Shown: positions 7,723 to 18,391, numbered from the stretch's first letter. The stretch is DNA of 64,000 nucleotides from Salinigranum halophilum (GCF_007004735.1 NZ_SSNL01000005.1:582975-646974); one strand, 5' to 3'. Numbers and translations are program-made. The notes: generated from the letters alone by a model not told the origin.

Positions 7723-8613
7723 ATGCAACTTGGCGTCATCGGACTCGGTCGGATGGGACAGATCGTCGTCGAACGCGTGCTGGCGAAGGGCCACGACGTC
7801 GTCGCGTTCGACCTCGACCCCGAAGCCGTCGCGACGGCGGCCGAACGGGGCGCCGAAGCCGCCGAAGACCCCGTGGACCTCCTCGAGCGACTCGGCGACG
7901 AGCGCCGGGTCTGGCTGATGGTCCCGGCGGGCGGGGCCGTCGACGCGACGCTCGACGAGCTCGCACCGCACCTGACCGCGGACGACGTCGTCGTCGACGG
8001 GGGGAACTCACACTTCGAGGCGTCCGTCCGACGGGCAGAGCGCGTCGACGCGGCGTATCTCGACTGCGGCACCAGCGGCGGGCCGGCGGGGGCAGAACTC
8101 GGCTTCTCGCTCATGGTCGGCGGCCCCGCGTGGGCCTACGAGGAACTGACGCCGGTGTTCGACGCCGTCGCGACGGGGCCCGACGGGCACGGCCACATGG
8201 GGCCGGCCGGGTCGGGTCACTACGTGAAGATGGTCCACAACGGCGTCGAGTACGCGCTGATGCAGGCCTACGGCGAGGGGTTCGAACTCCTCTTCGAGGG
8301 GCGGTACGACCTCGACCTCGAGTCGGTGGCACGGACGTGGAACAACGGTGCCGTCATCCGGTCGTGGCTGCTCGAACTCTGCGAGGAGGCGTTCCGTGAG
8401 GAGGGGACGGACCTCGACGACGTGGCCGACCACGTCGCAGGCGGGTCGACGGGGACGTGGACGGTCCAGGAGGCGCTCGAACAGGAGGTGCCCGTCCCAC
8501 TCATCTACCAGGCGCTCGCCGAGCGGTTCGCCAGCAGGGAGGAACGGTTCTCCCGCCGTCTGGCGAACCGCCTGCGCTACGGCTTCGGCCGGCACGACGT
8601 CGTTCGTGAGTAA
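7723..8613 (+). CDS. gnd: 6-phosphogluconate dehydrogenase (decarboxylating)
   Basis: The protein starts MQLGVIGLGRMGQIV, the NAD(P)-binding Rossmann GxGxxG, and has 296 residues, the short archaeal/bacterial GndA form rather than the 470-residue E. coli form. The catalytic region VVDGGNSHFEASVRRAE and the substrate motif MGPAGSGHYVKMVHNGVEYALMQAYGEG, with the catalytic Lys and Asn, are intact. The C-terminus ends RLRYGFGRH, a family feature. It oxidises 6-phosphogluconate to ribulose 5-phosphate and is the expected haloarchaeal route to pentoses and NADPH. The ATG at 7723 is preferred over the upstream start at 7636, which lies in and after the tandem repeat. Confidence 0.93.
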   Translation: MQLGVIGLGRMGQIVVERVLAKGHDVVAFDLDPEAVATAAERGAEAAEDPVDLLERLGDERRVWLMVPAGGAVDATLDELAPHLTADDVVVDGGNSHFEASVRRAERVDAAYLDCGTSGGPAGAELGFSLMVGGPAWAYEELTPVFDAVATGPDGHGHMGPAGSGHYVKMVHNGVEYALMQAYGEGFELLFEGRYDLDLESVARTWNNGAVIRSWLLELCEEAFREEGTDLDDVADHVAGGSTGTWTVQEALEQEVPVPLIYQALAERFASREERFSRRLANRLRYGFGRHDVVRE

Positions 8614-8702
8614 CGCGTCCGTCACGGCCGTCTCGTCGAGAGTGAGCCGCGTCAACACGCCGTCAGTGACATATATGACCTGACGGGCGCGTAGGGTAAC
8701 GG

Positions 8703-11012
8703 GTGACCGCGACCATACGCGTCCTCCACGTCGACGACGACACGGAGTTCGCCTCCCTGGCGGCGGCCTCGCTCGAGGCCGAAAACGAGGCGCTCGCCGT
8801 CGAGAGCGAGCCGGACGCCGAGCGGGCGCTCGAACGGCTCGACGGGGATGCGGAGGTGTTCGATTGCGTCGTCTCCGACTACGAGATGCCGCAGGTGAGC
8901 GGACTAGAGTTCCTCCGGGCCGTCCGGGACGTCGACGACACGATGCCGGTCATCTTCTTCACCGGCCACGGCTCCGAAGCGGTCGCGAGCGACGCCATCT
9001 CGGCGGGCGTGACGGACTACATCCAGAAGCGCGGCTACGAGCAGTACACGTTGCTGGCGAACCGCATCGTCAACTACGTCGAGAAGCGTCGCGCCGAGGA
9101 GGAGCGCCTCCGCGGCTACGAGGCCATCGAGCGCGCTCGCGAGGGGATCAGCATCCTCGACGCCGGGGGACGATACGTCTACACGAACGAGGCGTTCGCC
9201 GACCTGGTCGGGTACGACCGCGACGAACTCCTCGGGCAGCACTGGGAGCTGTTGTACCGAGCGGAGGACAGACAGCGGGTGTACGACGAGCAGTTGCCGG
9301 CGGCTGCCAACGGCGGCTGGACCGGCCAGACGGTCTACCGCCGGAAGGACGGCGACCTGGTGTTGACCAACCACTCGCTGTCGTACACCGAGGACGGCGA
9401 ACTCGTCTCCGTCGCCCAGGACATCACCGACGACGAGCGCCGGCGGCAGGAACTGCTCGAGGCGAAGCGGTTCGAGTCGCTCGTCACCGCCGTCACCGAG
9501 TACGCCGTCTTCATGCTCGACACGGAGGGGGAAATCGTGACGTGGAACGAGGGGGCCGCGGACATCGGGGGCTACAGCGAGCGAGAGGCGCTCGGTGAGC
9601 ACGTCTCGCTGCTGTACACCCCCGAGGACGTCGCCGAGGGGCTCCCGGAGCACCTCCTCGCACAGGCACTCGAAGCGGGCGGGGTCGAAGACGAGGGGTG
9701 GCGCGTCCGCCGGGATGGCCAGCGCTACTGGGCGCACGTCGTCATCACGCCGGTGTTCGACGACGACGGCACCCACCAGGGCTTCGCACTCGTGACGCGC
9801 GACATGACCGAACGGCGAGCGCGCGAGAACGAACTCGAGGCACAGCGCGCGTCGCTCGCGGCCGCGAACCGGATGAACGAGGTCCTCCGCGACATCCTGC
9901 GCCGAATCGTCCACGACTCGTCGCGACGCGACATCGAACAGGACGTCTGTGACCGGCTCACGGGAGACGGCCCCTACCTCTTCGCGGCGAGCGTCGACTG
10001 CACCCGAGACGGCGGCTTCGACGTCCGCCTCGCGAGTGGCCTCGCCGCCGACGCCGCCGCGTACGTGTTCGAGCACGTCACGTCGCGCGGGAGTATCGAG
10101 CGAGCGTACGAGGCCGGGACCGTCGAGGTCCAGCACGTCGACAGCGAGGCGGTCGGCCTCGACCACGACATCGCCACCGCCATCCGCTCCGTCGTGTGCG
10201 TCCCGCTGACGTACCGCGACACGACGTACGGGCTCGTCCTCCTCTGTTCGACGACGGCGAACGGCCTCACCGACGACGAACGAGGCGCGCTCGCGGGGAT
10301 CGGAACCGCCGCGGGGTACGGCATCCACGCCGTCGAGACCGAACACCTCCTGCAGGCCGACGGCGTCGTCGAGTTGGTGCTGGAGACCACAGACCCCGAC
10401 GACCCGCTGGTCGAACTCGGGAGCGGCGGGGGGACGGCGATGCTCGACCGCCTCGTTCCCATCGACGACCGCCAGTACCTCGTCTACGTCACGCTCGACG
10501 GTGTCGCGCCGATGGACCGGGTGGCGGCGCTCGCGCCGAACCCGGCCGTCGAGGAGGTGACCGTCGTCCACGACCGGAAAGACGAGGGCGGCGTCATCGC
10601 GCTGACGGTGACGGACGTCCTCGTGAGCTGCCTCGCGAGCATGGGGACGAAGGTCCACACGATGGAGGCGTCCGACGGACGGCTCCGGGTGATGGTCGAC
10701 GTCTCCCCGAACGCCGACGTCGGCCGACTCCTCGACGAGGTCCGGGCGGCGTTCCCCGACTGCGGGCTCGTCTCGAAGCGACAGGTCGCCCGCCCCGTGA
10801 AGCGGACGCAAGCGGTGGCCGAGACGGTCGAATCGCGGCTTACCCAGCGGCAACTCTCGGCGTTACAGGCGGCGTACCACGGCGGCTACTTCGAGCGGCC
10901 GCGCCGGCAGACTGCTGAAGACGTCGCGGCGACGATGGGTATCTCGGCGTCGACGTTCCACCAGCACCTGCGCATCGCGCTCGAGACGGTGTTGACGGAA
11001 CTGTTCGACTGA
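8703..11012 (+). CDS. REC-PAS-PAS-GAF-HTH10 regulator (Bat-like)
   Basis: From a GTG at 8703 the protein has 769 residues. An N-terminal receiver domain (residues 3-125, phospho-acceptor in VVSDYEMPQ near residue 59 and the conserved Lys in YIQKRGY) is followed by two PAS domains (about 140-250 and 260-375), a GAF-like domain (about 400-550), a beta-rich domain, and a C-terminal HTH10 beginning [21 protein letters not shown]. That HTH is the bacterio-opsin activator type. There is no histidine kinase domain, so it is likely a transcription factor that gathers redox, light or phosphorylation input. A CATATATGA box about 27 nt upstream supports the start. It is followed by a chemoreceptor gene. 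Confidence 0.9.
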   Translation: MTATIRVLHVDDDTEFASLAAASLEAENEALAVESEPDAERALERLDGDAEVFDCVVSDYEMPQVSGLEFLRAVRDVDDTMPVIFFTGHGSEAVASDAISAGVTDYIQKRGYEQYTLLANRIVNYVEKRRAEEERLRGYEAIERAREGISILDAGGRYVYTNEAFADLVGYDRDELLGQHWELLYRAEDRQRVYDEQLPAAANGGWTGQTVYRRKDGDLVLTNHSLSYTEDGELVSVAQDITDDERRRQELLEAKRFESLVTAVTEYAVFMLDTEGEIVTWNEGAADIGGYSEREALGEHVSLLYTPEDVAEGLPEHLLAQALEAGGVEDEGWRVRRDGQRYWAHVVITPVFDDDGTHQGFALVTRDMTERRARENELEAQRASLAAANRMNEVLRDILRRIVHDSSRRDIEQDVCDRLTGDGPYLFAASVDCTRDGGFDVRLASGLAADAAAYVFEHVTSRGSIERAYEAGTVEVQHVDSEAVGLDHDIATAIRSVVCVPLTYRDTTYGLVLLCSTTANGLTDDERGALAGIGTAAGYGIHAVETEHLLQADGVVELVLETTDPDDPLVELGSGGGTAMLDRLVPIDDRQYLVYVTLDGVAPMDRVAALAPNPAVEEVTVVHDRKDEGGVIALTVTDVLVSCLASMGTKVHTMEASDGRLRVMVDVSPNADVGRLLDEVRAAFPDCGLVSKRQVARPVKRTQAVAETVESRLTQRQLSALQAAYHGGYFERPRRQTAEDVAATMGISASTFHQHLRIALETVLTELFD

Positions 11013-11139
11013 GCGGGACGCGGGCGCCCCGACTGGCCACCGAGTCTTGCAGAGACCAGACAGTTCAGTATCACAGACGATACCGAGGCACTCGGTACTC
11101 GGGTACTACACTGTCGAGAGGGTGCGACGTTCAACTGGT

Positions 11140-13392
11140 ATGAACGTACAGTCGATACTTCCAGCATGGCTCGCGCAGAGCTACATGCGTCAGTTCGCGG
11201 CCACGGTGCTCGTGGTCCTCGTCGTCGTCGCCGGCGCCGGACTGTTCATCCAGGGGATGGTCAGCGAGGAACTCGAACACGACACGCAGAACGAGATGCA
11301 GACCGTCGCTGAGCTGCAATCGAACACCTTCGACCAGTGGGTCGAGGAGAACGAAGAGATCGTCAGGCTGCTCTCAGACCTCGAAGGGGTCGAGGGGGAC
11401 GAGTCGACGGCAATCGCGCAACTGGCCGAGGAGCAGGAACAGTTACCCGAGACGATTCAGACCATCTACCTCGTCGACCGGCAGTCCGGCACCGTACTCG
11501 AGAGCACTGGCGACGTCCGGGAAGGGACGACCCTCGACGGCCTGGGCGTCAACTGGATCGACTCCTCGCTGACCGAGATGAACAGGGGAGAGACGCTCGT
11601 CTCGCAGGGGTTCCGGCGAGGTGACGATGAACTCATCGCGTTCGCCAGCACCGGTTCGGCCGACCGGGCGGTCGTGATGACGGTTGACGCGTCCGAACGC
11701 GCCGAAAGCTTCAGCGACCCCATCGAGGGCGGCTTTACCCAGGTCGTCGACAGCCACGGGGTCGTCGAGTTCGCCGAGGACGACGCGGCGGTCCTCGCCG
11801 AGTACCGCGGCGGGACCGACAGCGAGGCACTCCAGCGCGGTCTCGCCGGCGAATCGGGCGTCGTCGAGGAGGACAGCTACCTCGTCGCGTACGCCCCTGT
11901 CGCGGGGACCGACTGGGTCGTCCTGTCACACGCGCCGAAGTCAGAGGCCTACCACCTCGTGAGCACCATCCAGCAGGACATCCTGATACTGATCGGCCTC
12001 GTCACCGCTGGCTTCGTCGCGATGGGGCTGACCATCGGCCGCGGGACGGTTCGCGCGCTGAAGGACCTCGAGGCCACCGCACAGGAACTCGAAGACGGCA
12101 ACCTCGAGGTGTTGGTCGAGACCGACCGCACCGACGAAATCGGTCAGCTGTACGAGGCGTTCGGCACGATGCGCGACGCCGTCCGCGAGCAGTTGCAGGA
12201 GGCGAACGACCTCGCCGCCCACCTCGACAGCAAAGCCGCGGAGTACGACACCGCGATGGAACGGGCGGCTGCGGGTGACCTCACGGTCAGGGTCGACCCC
12301 GAGAGCGAGAACGAGGCGATGCGGAAGGTCGGCGAGGGGTTCAACGAGATGGCCGAGTCGGTCGAGTCGACCCTCGTGCAGGTGCGGAGTTTCGCCGACG
12401 ACGTCGCGGCGGCCAGCGAGGAGGTGACCGCCAGTGCCGACGAAGTGAGCGAGGCCAGCGGCGAAGTCGCCGTCGCCGTCCAGGAGATATCCGACGGGGC
12501 GGTCGAGCAGGAGGAGGGACTCAACGAGGCCGCCGGCGAGATGACCGACCTCTCGGCGACGGTCGAGGAGATCGCCTCCTCCTCGGCGGAGGTAGCCAAG
12601 ACCGCCGAGGCGGCAGCCGACCGTGCCGAGACCGGTGCGGAGTACGCGAACGACGCGATGGCGGAGATGCAGCGTATCGAGCGTCAGAGCGAACGGTCGG
12701 CCGAGGAAGTAGCGTCGCTGGACGACGAGATGGAACGCATCAGCGAGGTGGTGTCGCTCATCGAAGGGGTGGCCCAGCAGACCAACCTCCTCGCCCTCAA
12801 CGCCTCCATCGAGGCGGCCGCCGCGGGGGACGCGGGCGACGGGTTCGCGGTCGTTGCGGAGGAGATCAAGGTGCTCGCCGAGGAGGTCTCCGAGTCGACT
12901 GCCGAGATCGCCGACCTCGTCGACGACGTCCAGGGCTCGACGGCGAACGCCGTCGACGACATGGCGGAGATGCGCCAGCGGGTGGCGAGCGGCGCCGACA
13001 CCGTCGAAGAGGCGCTCGACATCCTCGACAGCATCGCGGACGACGTCGGCGCGGCGAACGCGGGCGTCCAGTCCATCAGCGACGCCACCGACGAACAGGC
13101 GGCCACGTCCGAACAGGTGGTCGCGGTGGTCGACGAAGTCGCGAGCATCAGCCAGCAGACCGCCGCGGAGGCACAGTCGGTCTCGGCTGCCGCCGAGGAA
13201 CAGACCGCCTCGCTCTCGGAGGTCTCCGAGAGCGCCGATTCGTTGGCCGCGAGCGCCTCGGAACTGTCGTCGGTGCTGGATGCGTTCGAACTCGGCGAGC
13301 GCGACGGCGCGGGCGCTGCGGCGCGGGCACGGGGTGGCGTCGGCGTGGCTGCGACCGACGGTGGCGGACACCGGGAAACCGGACGACGGTAA
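11140..13392 (+). CDS. Membrane chemoreceptor (Htr/MCP family)
   Basis: The 750-residue protein starts [16 protein letters not shown] first membrane segment (about residues 18-38) and a second one (about 280-305) flank a roughly 240-residue outside sensor domain. A HAMP domain follows, then a second HAMP-like segment and a long coiled-coil signalling domain. The invariant hairpin tip is present near residues 542-580: [19 protein letters not shown], then [13 protein letters not shown]. This is the CheA/CheW contact region. The sensor has a dCache-like feel (ends [18 protein letters not shown]). The ligand is unknown. It lies 127 bp after the PAS/HTH regulator, and the pair may share a sensory theme. 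Confidence 0.93.
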   Translation: MNVQSILPAWLAQSYMRQFAATVLVVLVVVAGAGLFIQGMVSEELEHDTQNEMQTVAELQSNTFDQWVEENEEIVRLLSDLEGVEGDESTAIAQLAEEQEQLPETIQTIYLVDRQSGTVLESTGDVREGTTLDGLGVNWIDSSLTEMNRGETLVSQGFRRGDDELIAFASTGSADRAVVMTVDASERAESFSDPIEGGFTQVVDSHGVVEFAEDDAAVLAEYRGGTDSEALQRGLAGESGVVEEDSYLVAYAPVAGTDWVVLSHAPKSEAYHLVSTIQQDILILIGLVTAGFVAMGLTIGRGTVRALKDLEATAQELEDGNLEVLVETDRTDEIGQLYEAFGTMRDAVREQLQEANDLAAHLDSKAAEYDTAMERAAAGDLTVRVDPESENEAMRKVGEGFNEMAESVESTLVQVRSFADDVAAASEEVTASADEVSEASGEVAVAVQEISDGAVEQEEGLNEAAGEMTDLSATVEEIASSSAEVAKTAEAAADRAETGAEYANDAMAEMQRIERQSERSAEEVASLDDEMERISEVVSLIEGVAQQTNLLALNASIEAAAAGDAGDGFAVVAEEIKVLAEEVSESTAEIADLVDDVQGSTANAVDDMAEMRQRVASGADTVEEALDILDSIADDVGAANAGVQSISDATDEQAATSEQVVAVVDEVASISQQTAAEAQSVSAAAEEQTASLSEVSESADSLAASASELSSVLDAFELGERDGAGAAARARGGVGVAATDGGGHRETGRR

Positions 13393-13452
13393 TCGAGTCC
13401 ACCCGGACGGACAATCACAATCCCCTTAACCCCCGCATCCGTACCGCCGCGC

Positions 13453-14043
13453 ATGGTCGAGATTAACGCCGTGGGACTCGGTATGGGCGTCCTGCTGACG
13501 CTCATCGCCGTCGCGCTGCACTACTCCAGAGGGACGGGGTGGCAGTCGACCCAGGACATCTCCCAGGAGGTGCTCGAACGCCGGGCGGAGACGGTCCCGG
13601 AGACGGACTTCCCCGAACCGATGAACCGCTCTATCGGCGGTGGCGCCGCTGCTGCCGTCGCCGCGGGCGCTGGCGCCGAGGGTGCGGAACTCGAAGAGGG
13701 CGAGGGGGGCACCGTCGAGGAGAGCGGTCCGGGCGACATCCCCGAGGACGAGGTCGAATACTTCGAGGTCGAGTACATCAAAGAGGGCGAGACCATCGAG
13801 GTCGCCAACAACAAGACGATCCTCGAATCCGGCGAGGACAACGGCTGGGACTTACCATATGCATGCCGCCAGGGGTCGTGCGTCTCCTGTGCCGGACAGA
13901 TCCAGGACGGTCCCTCCGAGGATTACGTCGTCCACGACAACCAGCAGATGCTCGACGAGGGCGAGCTCGAAGACGGCTACACCCTCACCTGCGTGGCGTA
14001 CCCGCGCGGCTCGTTCTCTATCGAGACGGGCAAAGCGCCCTAG
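13453..14043 (+). CDS. Membrane-anchored plant-type 2Fe-2S ferredoxin
   Basis: This protein has 196 residues. An N-terminal hydrophobic segment (residues 4-22) without a cleavage motif suggests a membrane anchor. It is followed by an Ala/Gly/Glu-rich linker (about 50-95) and a ferredoxin domain (about 100-196). The cluster ligands are visible as CRQGSCVSCAG plus a distal Cys in YTLTCVAYP, i.e. C-x4-C-x2-C and C. Haloarchaeal soluble ferredoxins lack the anchor, so this form probably feeds electrons to or from a membrane partner. A CCTTAACC box near 13425 sits about 27 nt before the start. A strong hairpin follows the stop codon. Confidence 0.88.
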   Translation: MVEINAVGLGMGVLLTLIAVALHYSRGTGWQSTQDISQEVLERRAETVPETDFPEPMNRSIGGGAAAAVAAGAGAEGAELEEGEGGTVEESGPGDIPEDEVEYFEVEYIKEGETIEVANNKTILESGEDNGWDLPYACRQGSCVSCAGQIQDGPSEDYVVHDNQQMLDEGELEDGYTLTCVAYPRGSFSIETGKAP

Positions 14044-14094
14044 CGTCGACGCGAGCGCACAGCCCTCACGACCGTTCGTTCTTCTCTCTTCCGT

Positions 14095-14119
14095 CGCGAC
14101 CGTCCCGCGGACGGTCGCG
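14095..14119. terminator. Strong hairpin between convergent genes
   Basis: An 11-bp perfect stem (CGCGACCGTCC paired with GGACGGTCGCG) closes on a 3-nt loop, between the ends of the ferredoxin gene (+) and the CoxM-like gene (-). Its place between convergent stops suggests a two-way terminator or RNA-processing signal. A T-rich run (GTTCGTTCTTCTCTCTT) precedes it. Confidence 0.5.
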
Positions 14120-14128
14120 TCCGAGCCC

Positions 14129-15001
14129 TCAGCCGCCGAGCCGCTCGATTGCCGCGTCCAGTGCCCGCTCCGTGTACGTCGGCAACACGCCGAGTCGGTA
14201 CTCGCCCGAGGCCTGGACGTCGGACTGGACATCGCCGGCATCGATGCCGGCGGCCGCCTGCGCCGCCGCGTCGCTCACGGCGTCGGTGTCGAGCGGCGAG
14301 CCGTCGAGGGCTGCCTCGACGGCGTCGAGGCGGAACGGGGCGTCGAGGACGCCCGTCGCGGCCACCCGGGCCGACTGAACCCGGTCGTCGTCGACGTGCA
14401 GTGAGACGCCAACGCCCACGAGCGCGTAGCCCGAGAGGGGGTTACGGTAGCGGACGTACGCGCTCACCGCGCCGTCTCCGTGGGCCGGAATCGAGAACGA
14501 CGTCACGAGTTCGCCGTCGGCGAGTGCCGTCTCGAACGCTCCCGCGAAGAAGTCGTCGACGTCGATGGTGCGCTCGCCGTCGGGCCCCTCGACGTGGACC
14601 GCACCGCCGAGTGCGAGCAGGGCGGCCGGGGGGTCCGAGCGCGGGTCGGCGTGGGCGATGTTCCCGCCGATGGTGCCGCCGTTTCGCACCTGGAGGTCGC
14701 CCAACTCGCCCGCCGCGTCAGCGAGGGCAGCGGCAGTGTCTCGGAGCGACTCGGAGGCTGCCAGGTCCGCGTGGGTCGTCAGCGCGCCGACCGAGACCGT
14801 CCCCGCCTGTACGTCGACGCCGGTGAGGCCGTCGACGCGGCCGATATCGACCAGTGCGGACGGCGTGTGCTCGCGTGTCTTCATCAGCGGGAAAAGGCCG
14901 TGACCACCGGCGAGGAGCTCAGCCCCCTCGTGGGTACTGAGCAGGTCGATAGCCTCTCGGACGGAGCCCGCGCGGTAGTATTCGAAGTCCGCGGGGTACA
15001 T
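14129..15001 (-). CDS. Molybdenum hydroxylase, FAD subunit (CoxM-like)
   Basis: At 290 residues this is the usual size for the medium subunit of xanthine-oxidase-family enzymes. FAD-binding signatures are seen as LLAGGHGLFPLMK near residue 30 and GTIGGNIAHADPRSDPPA near residue 105. It passes electrons from the two 2Fe-2S clusters of the small subunit to an acceptor. Its ATG directly follows the TAG of the large-subunit gene (TAGATG), so the three genes form one operon, coxS-coxL-coxM in transcription order. The true substrate is unknown (see the large subunit). Confidence 0.88.
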   Translation of the reverse strand: MYPADFEYYRAGSVREAIDLLSTHEGAELLAGGHGLFPLMKTREHTPSALVDIGRVDGLTGVDVQAGTVSVGALTTHADLAASESLRDTAAALADAAGELGDLQVRNGGTIGGNIAHADPRSDPPAALLALGGAVHVEGPDGERTIDVDDFFAGAFETALADGELVTSFSIPAHGDGAVSAYVRYRNPLSGYALVGVGVSLHVDDDRVQSARVAATGVLDAPFRLDAVEAALDGSPLDTDAVSDAAAQAAAGIDAGDVQSDVQASGEYRLGVLPTYTERALDAAIERLGG

Positions 15002-17386
15002 CTACGACACCTCCCCCTCGCGCATTGCGGTCCAGAGCTTCTCCGGGGTGAGCGGCATGTCGAGGTGCGTGACCCCGAACGGCGCGAGGGCGTCACAGAC
15101 CGCGGCGACCGTCGCGGGCGTGGCACCGATCGTCGCGGATTCGCCGACGCCTTTCACCCCGAGCGGGTTGTGTGGACTCGGCGTGACCGTCGCGTCCGTC
15201 TCGAAGTCGGGAAGCATCGTCGCGGCGGGGACGGCGTACTCGTCCATCCGTCGGGTGCGGAGACGGCCGTCGTCGTCGTAGGCCCCCTCCTCGTAGAGGG
15301 CGACCCCGATACCCTGCGCGACGCCGCCGTGGACCTGACCCTCGACGATCATCGGGTTGATGACCTCGCCGCAGTCGTCGACGGCGACGTACCGCTCGAC
15401 GGCGACCTCTCCCGTCTCCGCGTCGACTTCGACGACGCAGACGTGCGTCCCGAACGGGAACGTGAAGTTCTCGGGGTCGTAAAACTGGGTCGCCTCGAGA
15501 CCGGGGTCCATCCCCTCGGGGAGGTCGAATCCGAGGTACGCCTCGTGGGCGACCTCCTGGATGTGGATCGAGCGGTCGGGCGCGCCCGTCACGCTGAACG
15601 TCCCGTTCTCGAACTCCAGGTCGTCCTCGCTGGCTTCGAGTTTGTGCGCGGCGAGCGTTCGGGCCTTCTCGCGGACGTCGCGAGCGGCGAGGGCGATGGA
15701 GCCGCCGCCGACGGGAGCGCTTCGGCTCCCGTAGGTGCCCATTCCCTGGGGAATCTGGTCCGTGTCGCCCTCGACGACCTCGACACTGTCCAGCGGGACG
15801 CCGAGTTCGCGCGCGACGATCTGCGCGTAGGTCGTTCGGTGGCCCTGTCCCTGGTCGGCCGTCCCGGCGAGGACGGTGACCGTCCCGGACATGTCGAACC
15901 GGACGATGGAACTCTCCCAGCCACCGGCGACGGCACCGAGCTGACCGGCCGCCTTCGAGGGGGAAAGTCCCGCGCTCTCGACGAAGTTGGCGACCCCGAT
16001 ACCCAGGTAGCGACCCTCGTCTCGCAGTTCCGCCTGCCGCTCGCGGAGGTCGTCGTAGCCGACGAGGTCGAGCGCGTGGTCCATCGCCCGCTCGTAGTCG
16101 CCGCTGTCGTAGACGACGGCGACGCACGTCTCGTACGGGAACGCGTCGGCGGGAACGAGGTTCCGCCTGCGGAGGTCGGCGGCGTCCACTCCCAGTTCGG
16201 CGGCGGCGACGTCCATCAGTCGTTCGACGACGTAGTTCCCCTCGGCCCGTCCCGCACCCCGGTAGGCGTCGACCGGCGTCGTGTTGGTGAACGCACCGAC
16301 GACGCGGCAGTGGATGGCGGGGATGGCGTACTGTCCCGAGAGGATGGTCGCGTAGAGGTACGACGGCGTGGCGGTGGCGAACTGCGAGAGGTGAGCCCCG
16401 AGGCCGGCGTAGGTCTCGACGCGCATCCCGAGGACCGTTCCCTCGGCGTCGAGGGCCATCTCGGCCGTGGTGGTGTGGTCGCGCCCGTGACAGTCGGTCA
16501 GGTAGCCCTCCGACCGCGTGGCCTGCCACCGGACGGGCGAGCCGAGTTGCATCGAACACCACGCCGTGACGGCCTCGTCGGGGTAGTGGTAGATCTTCGA
16601 GCCGAACCCGCCACCCACCTCGGGCGCGATGACCTGTATCTTGTTCTCGGGGAGCCCCAGGCTCGTCCCCGCGAGGAGCATCCGGTGGAGGTGGGGGTTC
16701 TGACTCGTCATCCAGATGCGGAGGTCCTCCGTGTGAGGGTCGTAGTCCGCGAGCGCCGCGCGGGGTTCCATGGCGTTCGGGATGACCCGCTGCTGGCGGA
16801 GGTCGACGGAGACGGTGTGGGAGGCGCTCGCGAACGCCTCGTCGACGAGAGCGTCGTCCCCGAGCGTGAAGTCGAACGCGACGTTGTCTTCGGCCTCGTC
16901 GTGGACGGGCGGATAGTCACCGGAGACGGCCGCGACCGGGTCGACGACGGCGTCGAGCGGGTCGTACTCGACCTCGACGAGTGCGGCCGCGTCGTGGGCG
17001 GCCTCGCGCGACTCGGCGACGACGGCGGCGATTCCGTCGCCCAGGTGGCGGACCTTGTCGACCGCGAGGATGCGGTACTGAGGCGTGACCAACCCCGGCA
17101 GCGACCAGGCCGTCGGGATACTGTTCGGGATGCCGGTCTCCGCGACGTCGTCACCGGTGAAGACCGCGACGACGCCCTCGTGGGCTTCGGCGGCGCTGGT
17201 GTCGACGTTCACCAGTCGGGCGTGGGCGTGGTCGCTCCGGCGGATGGCCAGGTGGAGTTCGCCCGCGAGGCGGACGTCGTCGGTGTACTCGCCAGTCCCC
17301 GTGAGCAGCGGGATGTCTTCGCGGCGGGCGACCCGAGAGCCGAACACCTCGCTGGCGGCGCGCTCTTCGGCCGTCGACTCGCTCAT
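15002..17386 (-). CDS. Molybdenum hydroxylase, catalytic subunit (form II CoxL-like)
   Basis: The 794-residue protein starts [30 protein letters not shown]. It is the molybdopterin-binding subunit of the xanthine oxidase family. The active-site loop reads AYRGAGR, the form II motif, not the AYXCSFR of proven CO dehydrogenases, so CO oxidation should not be assumed. The catalytic Glu is present in [11 protein letters not shown] near the C-terminus. Many form II enzymes act on purines, aldehydes or N-heterocycles. The ATG overlaps the stop of coxS (ATGA), showing tight coupling. There is no signal peptide, so it is cytosolic or at the inner face of the membrane. Confidence 0.88.
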   Translation of the reverse strand: MSESTAEERAASEVFGSRVARREDIPLLTGTGEYTDDVRLAGELHLAIRRSDHAHARLVNVDTSAAEAHEGVVAVFTGDDVAETGIPNSIPTAWSLPGLVTPQYRILAVDKVRHLGDGIAAVVAESREAAHDAAALVEVEYDPLDAVVDPVAAVSGDYPPVHDEAEDNVAFDFTLGDDALVDEAFASASHTVSVDLRQQRVIPNAMEPRAALADYDPHTEDLRIWMTSQNPHLHRMLLAGTSLGLPENKIQVIAPEVGGGFGSKIYHYPDEAVTAWCSMQLGSPVRWQATRSEGYLTDCHGRDHTTTAEMALDAEGTVLGMRVETYAGLGAHLSQFATATPSYLYATILSGQYAIPAIHCRVVGAFTNTTPVDAYRGAGRAEGNYVVERLMDVAAAELGVDAADLRRRNLVPADAFPYETCVAVVYDSGDYERAMDHALDLVGYDDLRERQAELRDEGRYLGIGVANFVESAGLSPSKAAGQLGAVAGGWESSIVRFDMSGTVTVLAGTADQGQGHRTTYAQIVARELGVPLDSVEVVEGDTDQIPQGMGTYGSRSAPVGGGSIALAARDVREKARTLAAHKLEASEDDLEFENGTFSVTGAPDRSIHIQEVAHEAYLGFDLPEGMDPGLEATQFYDPENFTFPFGTHVCVVEVDAETGEVAVERYVAVDDCGEVINPMIVEGQVHGGVAQGIGVALYEEGAYDDDGRLRTRRMDEYAVPAATMLPDFETDATVTPSPHNPLGVKGVGESATIGATPATVAAVCDALAPFGVTHLDMPLTPEKLWTAMREGEVS

Positions 17387-17862
17387 GCGGAGTCCTCCCG
17401 GAGGGTCGCGGCGGCCGACTCCACCGCGTCGACGATGTTGTGATACCCCGTGCAGCGACAGAGGTTGCCCTCGATAGCCTCGCGGATCTCCTCGCGAGAG
17501 GGGTCGGGGTTCGAGTCGAGCAGCGCGCGGGCGGTGACGACCATCCCCGGCGTGCAGTAGCCGCACTGCAGGCCGTGTTCGGTCTGGAAAGCCTCTTGAA
17601 CGGGGTGTAACTCGCCGTTGGCGACGCCCTCAATGGTCTCGACGGCTCGCCCGTCGGCCTGGACGGCGAGGACGTTACAGGACTTCAGCGCGCGGCCGTC
17701 GACGAGGACGGTACAGGCCCCACAGCGCGTGGTCTCACAGCCGACGTGGGTGCCCGTGTACCCGAGCTCTTCTCGGAGCGCGTCGACGAGGAGCGTCCGC
17801 GAGGCGACGGTGAGGTCGTGGTCGGTGCCGTTGACGGTCAGGGTGATGTCGTGTGTACTCAT
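17383..17862 (-). CDS. Molybdenum hydroxylase, 2Fe-2S subunit (CoxS-like)
   Basis: Starting at [12 protein letters not shown] (17862), the protein has 159 residues. It has both iron-sulphur domains: the plant-type cluster ([22 protein letters not shown]) and the helical C-terminal cluster (CGYCTPGM, then [15 protein letters not shown]). It shuttles electrons from the molybdenum site to the FAD subunit. As the first gene of the operon it is preceded by an 8-bp dyad about 50 nt upstream. It is closely similar to the small subunit at 44548-45051, including the same first ten residues but one, so the two operons are paralogous. Confidence 0.9.
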   Translation of the reverse strand: MSTHDITLTVNGTDHDLTVASRTLLVDALREELGYTGTHVGCETTRCGACTVLVDGRALKSCNVLAVQADGRAVETIEGVANGELHPVQEAFQTEHGLQCGYCTPGMVVTARALLDSNPDPSREEIREAIEGNLCRCTGYHNIVDAVESAAATLREDSA

Positions 17863-17910
17863 GGTGTTCGTGGGGGACGATGCCCACCGGATAGGCACCG
17901 CACCAGTCAT

Positions 17911-17932
17911 GTGAGACGGTAGTTCGTCTCAC
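17911..17932. promoter_or_regulatory. Dyad GTGAGACG-N6-CGTCTCAC before the cox-like operon
   Basis: The 8-bp arms are perfect inverted repeats separated by 6 nt. The site is 49 nt upstream of the CoxS start, where a repressor or activator of the operon would be expected to bind. The second cox-like operon (start at 45051) does not show the same dyad, so control may differ. Confidence 0.45.
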
Positions 17933-18059
17933 ACTACTACGTGTGATGTGTGTGTCACGAGATATAGATTCGCGTCAGTGTCGGTTACTCGGGCCCTGCC
18001 GGGCGTTCGAGGTGTGGGATGACAATCGTTATACGTGGCTGTGGGTTACAGACGCGTGA

Positions 18060-18132
18060 GGGCCCGTAGCTCAGTGGACAGAGTGCTTGGTTCCGGACCA
18101 AGATGTCGCGGGTTCAAATCCCGTCGGGTCCG
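18060..18132 (+). tRNA. tRNA-Arg (anticodon CCG)
   Basis: A 73-nt cloverleaf can be drawn. The acceptor GGGCCCG pairs with CGGGTCC (one G-U), with discriminator G. The anticodon arm is CTTGG-TTCCGGA-CCAAG with CCG in the loop. The T-arm contains GGTTCAAATC. No CCA is encoded and there is no intron. A promoter box CGTTATACG lies at about 18027-18035, some 25-30 nt upstream. The last 13 bases form part of an integration core (attL), so the gene remains whole after insertion of the element that follows. Confidence 0.93.
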
Positions 18133-18135
18133 TGG
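18120..18135 (+). repeat. attL core (tRNA-Arg side)
   Basis: CCCGTCGGGTCCGTGG covers the last 13 bases of tRNA-Arg and three bases beyond. It matches the copy at 20491-20506 in 15 of 16 positions. The downstream bases CTAATCGC also recur after the right copy, with a few extra bases between. Confidence 0.75.
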
Positions 18136-18184
18136 CTTCTAATCGCAAGAAGGCGGTGGAATTGGCTCGAAATTTTAATTCGAA

Positions 18185-18205
18185 TTCGTCATGCTGCATG
18201 ACGAA
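18185..18205. promoter_or_regulatory. Left-end palindrome TTCGTCATG-CTG-CATGACGAA
   Basis: A perfect 9-bp inverted repeat with a 3-nt centre lies 49 bp inside attL. A close copy (TTCGTCATA-CGG-TATGACGGA) lies 2 bp inside attR. Matching palindromes at both ends suggest integrase arm sites or binding sites of a recombination-directionality factor. Confidence 0.55.
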
Positions 18206-18391
18206 CTCTCCTGCTGAGGGGCGTAAATCCGGTTCGATTTGCCACCTAATACAGAGTTGAGTTTCTCGAATGACGAATTCACAAACAGTTCGTTATATTC
18301 CGTAGAGAGTTCAATAAGCTAGTCATCTTCTCGAGTTCAGAACAAAATTTCATTCCCACATCCAGTGTTATGCCTTCGCAAGGGTTCGATT

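Noticed and set aside
15002..17386. Naming the large subunit a carbon-monoxide dehydrogenase
   Set aside because: The active-site loop is AYRGAGR (form II), not the Cys-containing loop of proven CO dehydrogenases, and no CoxD/E/F maturation genes are adjacent.
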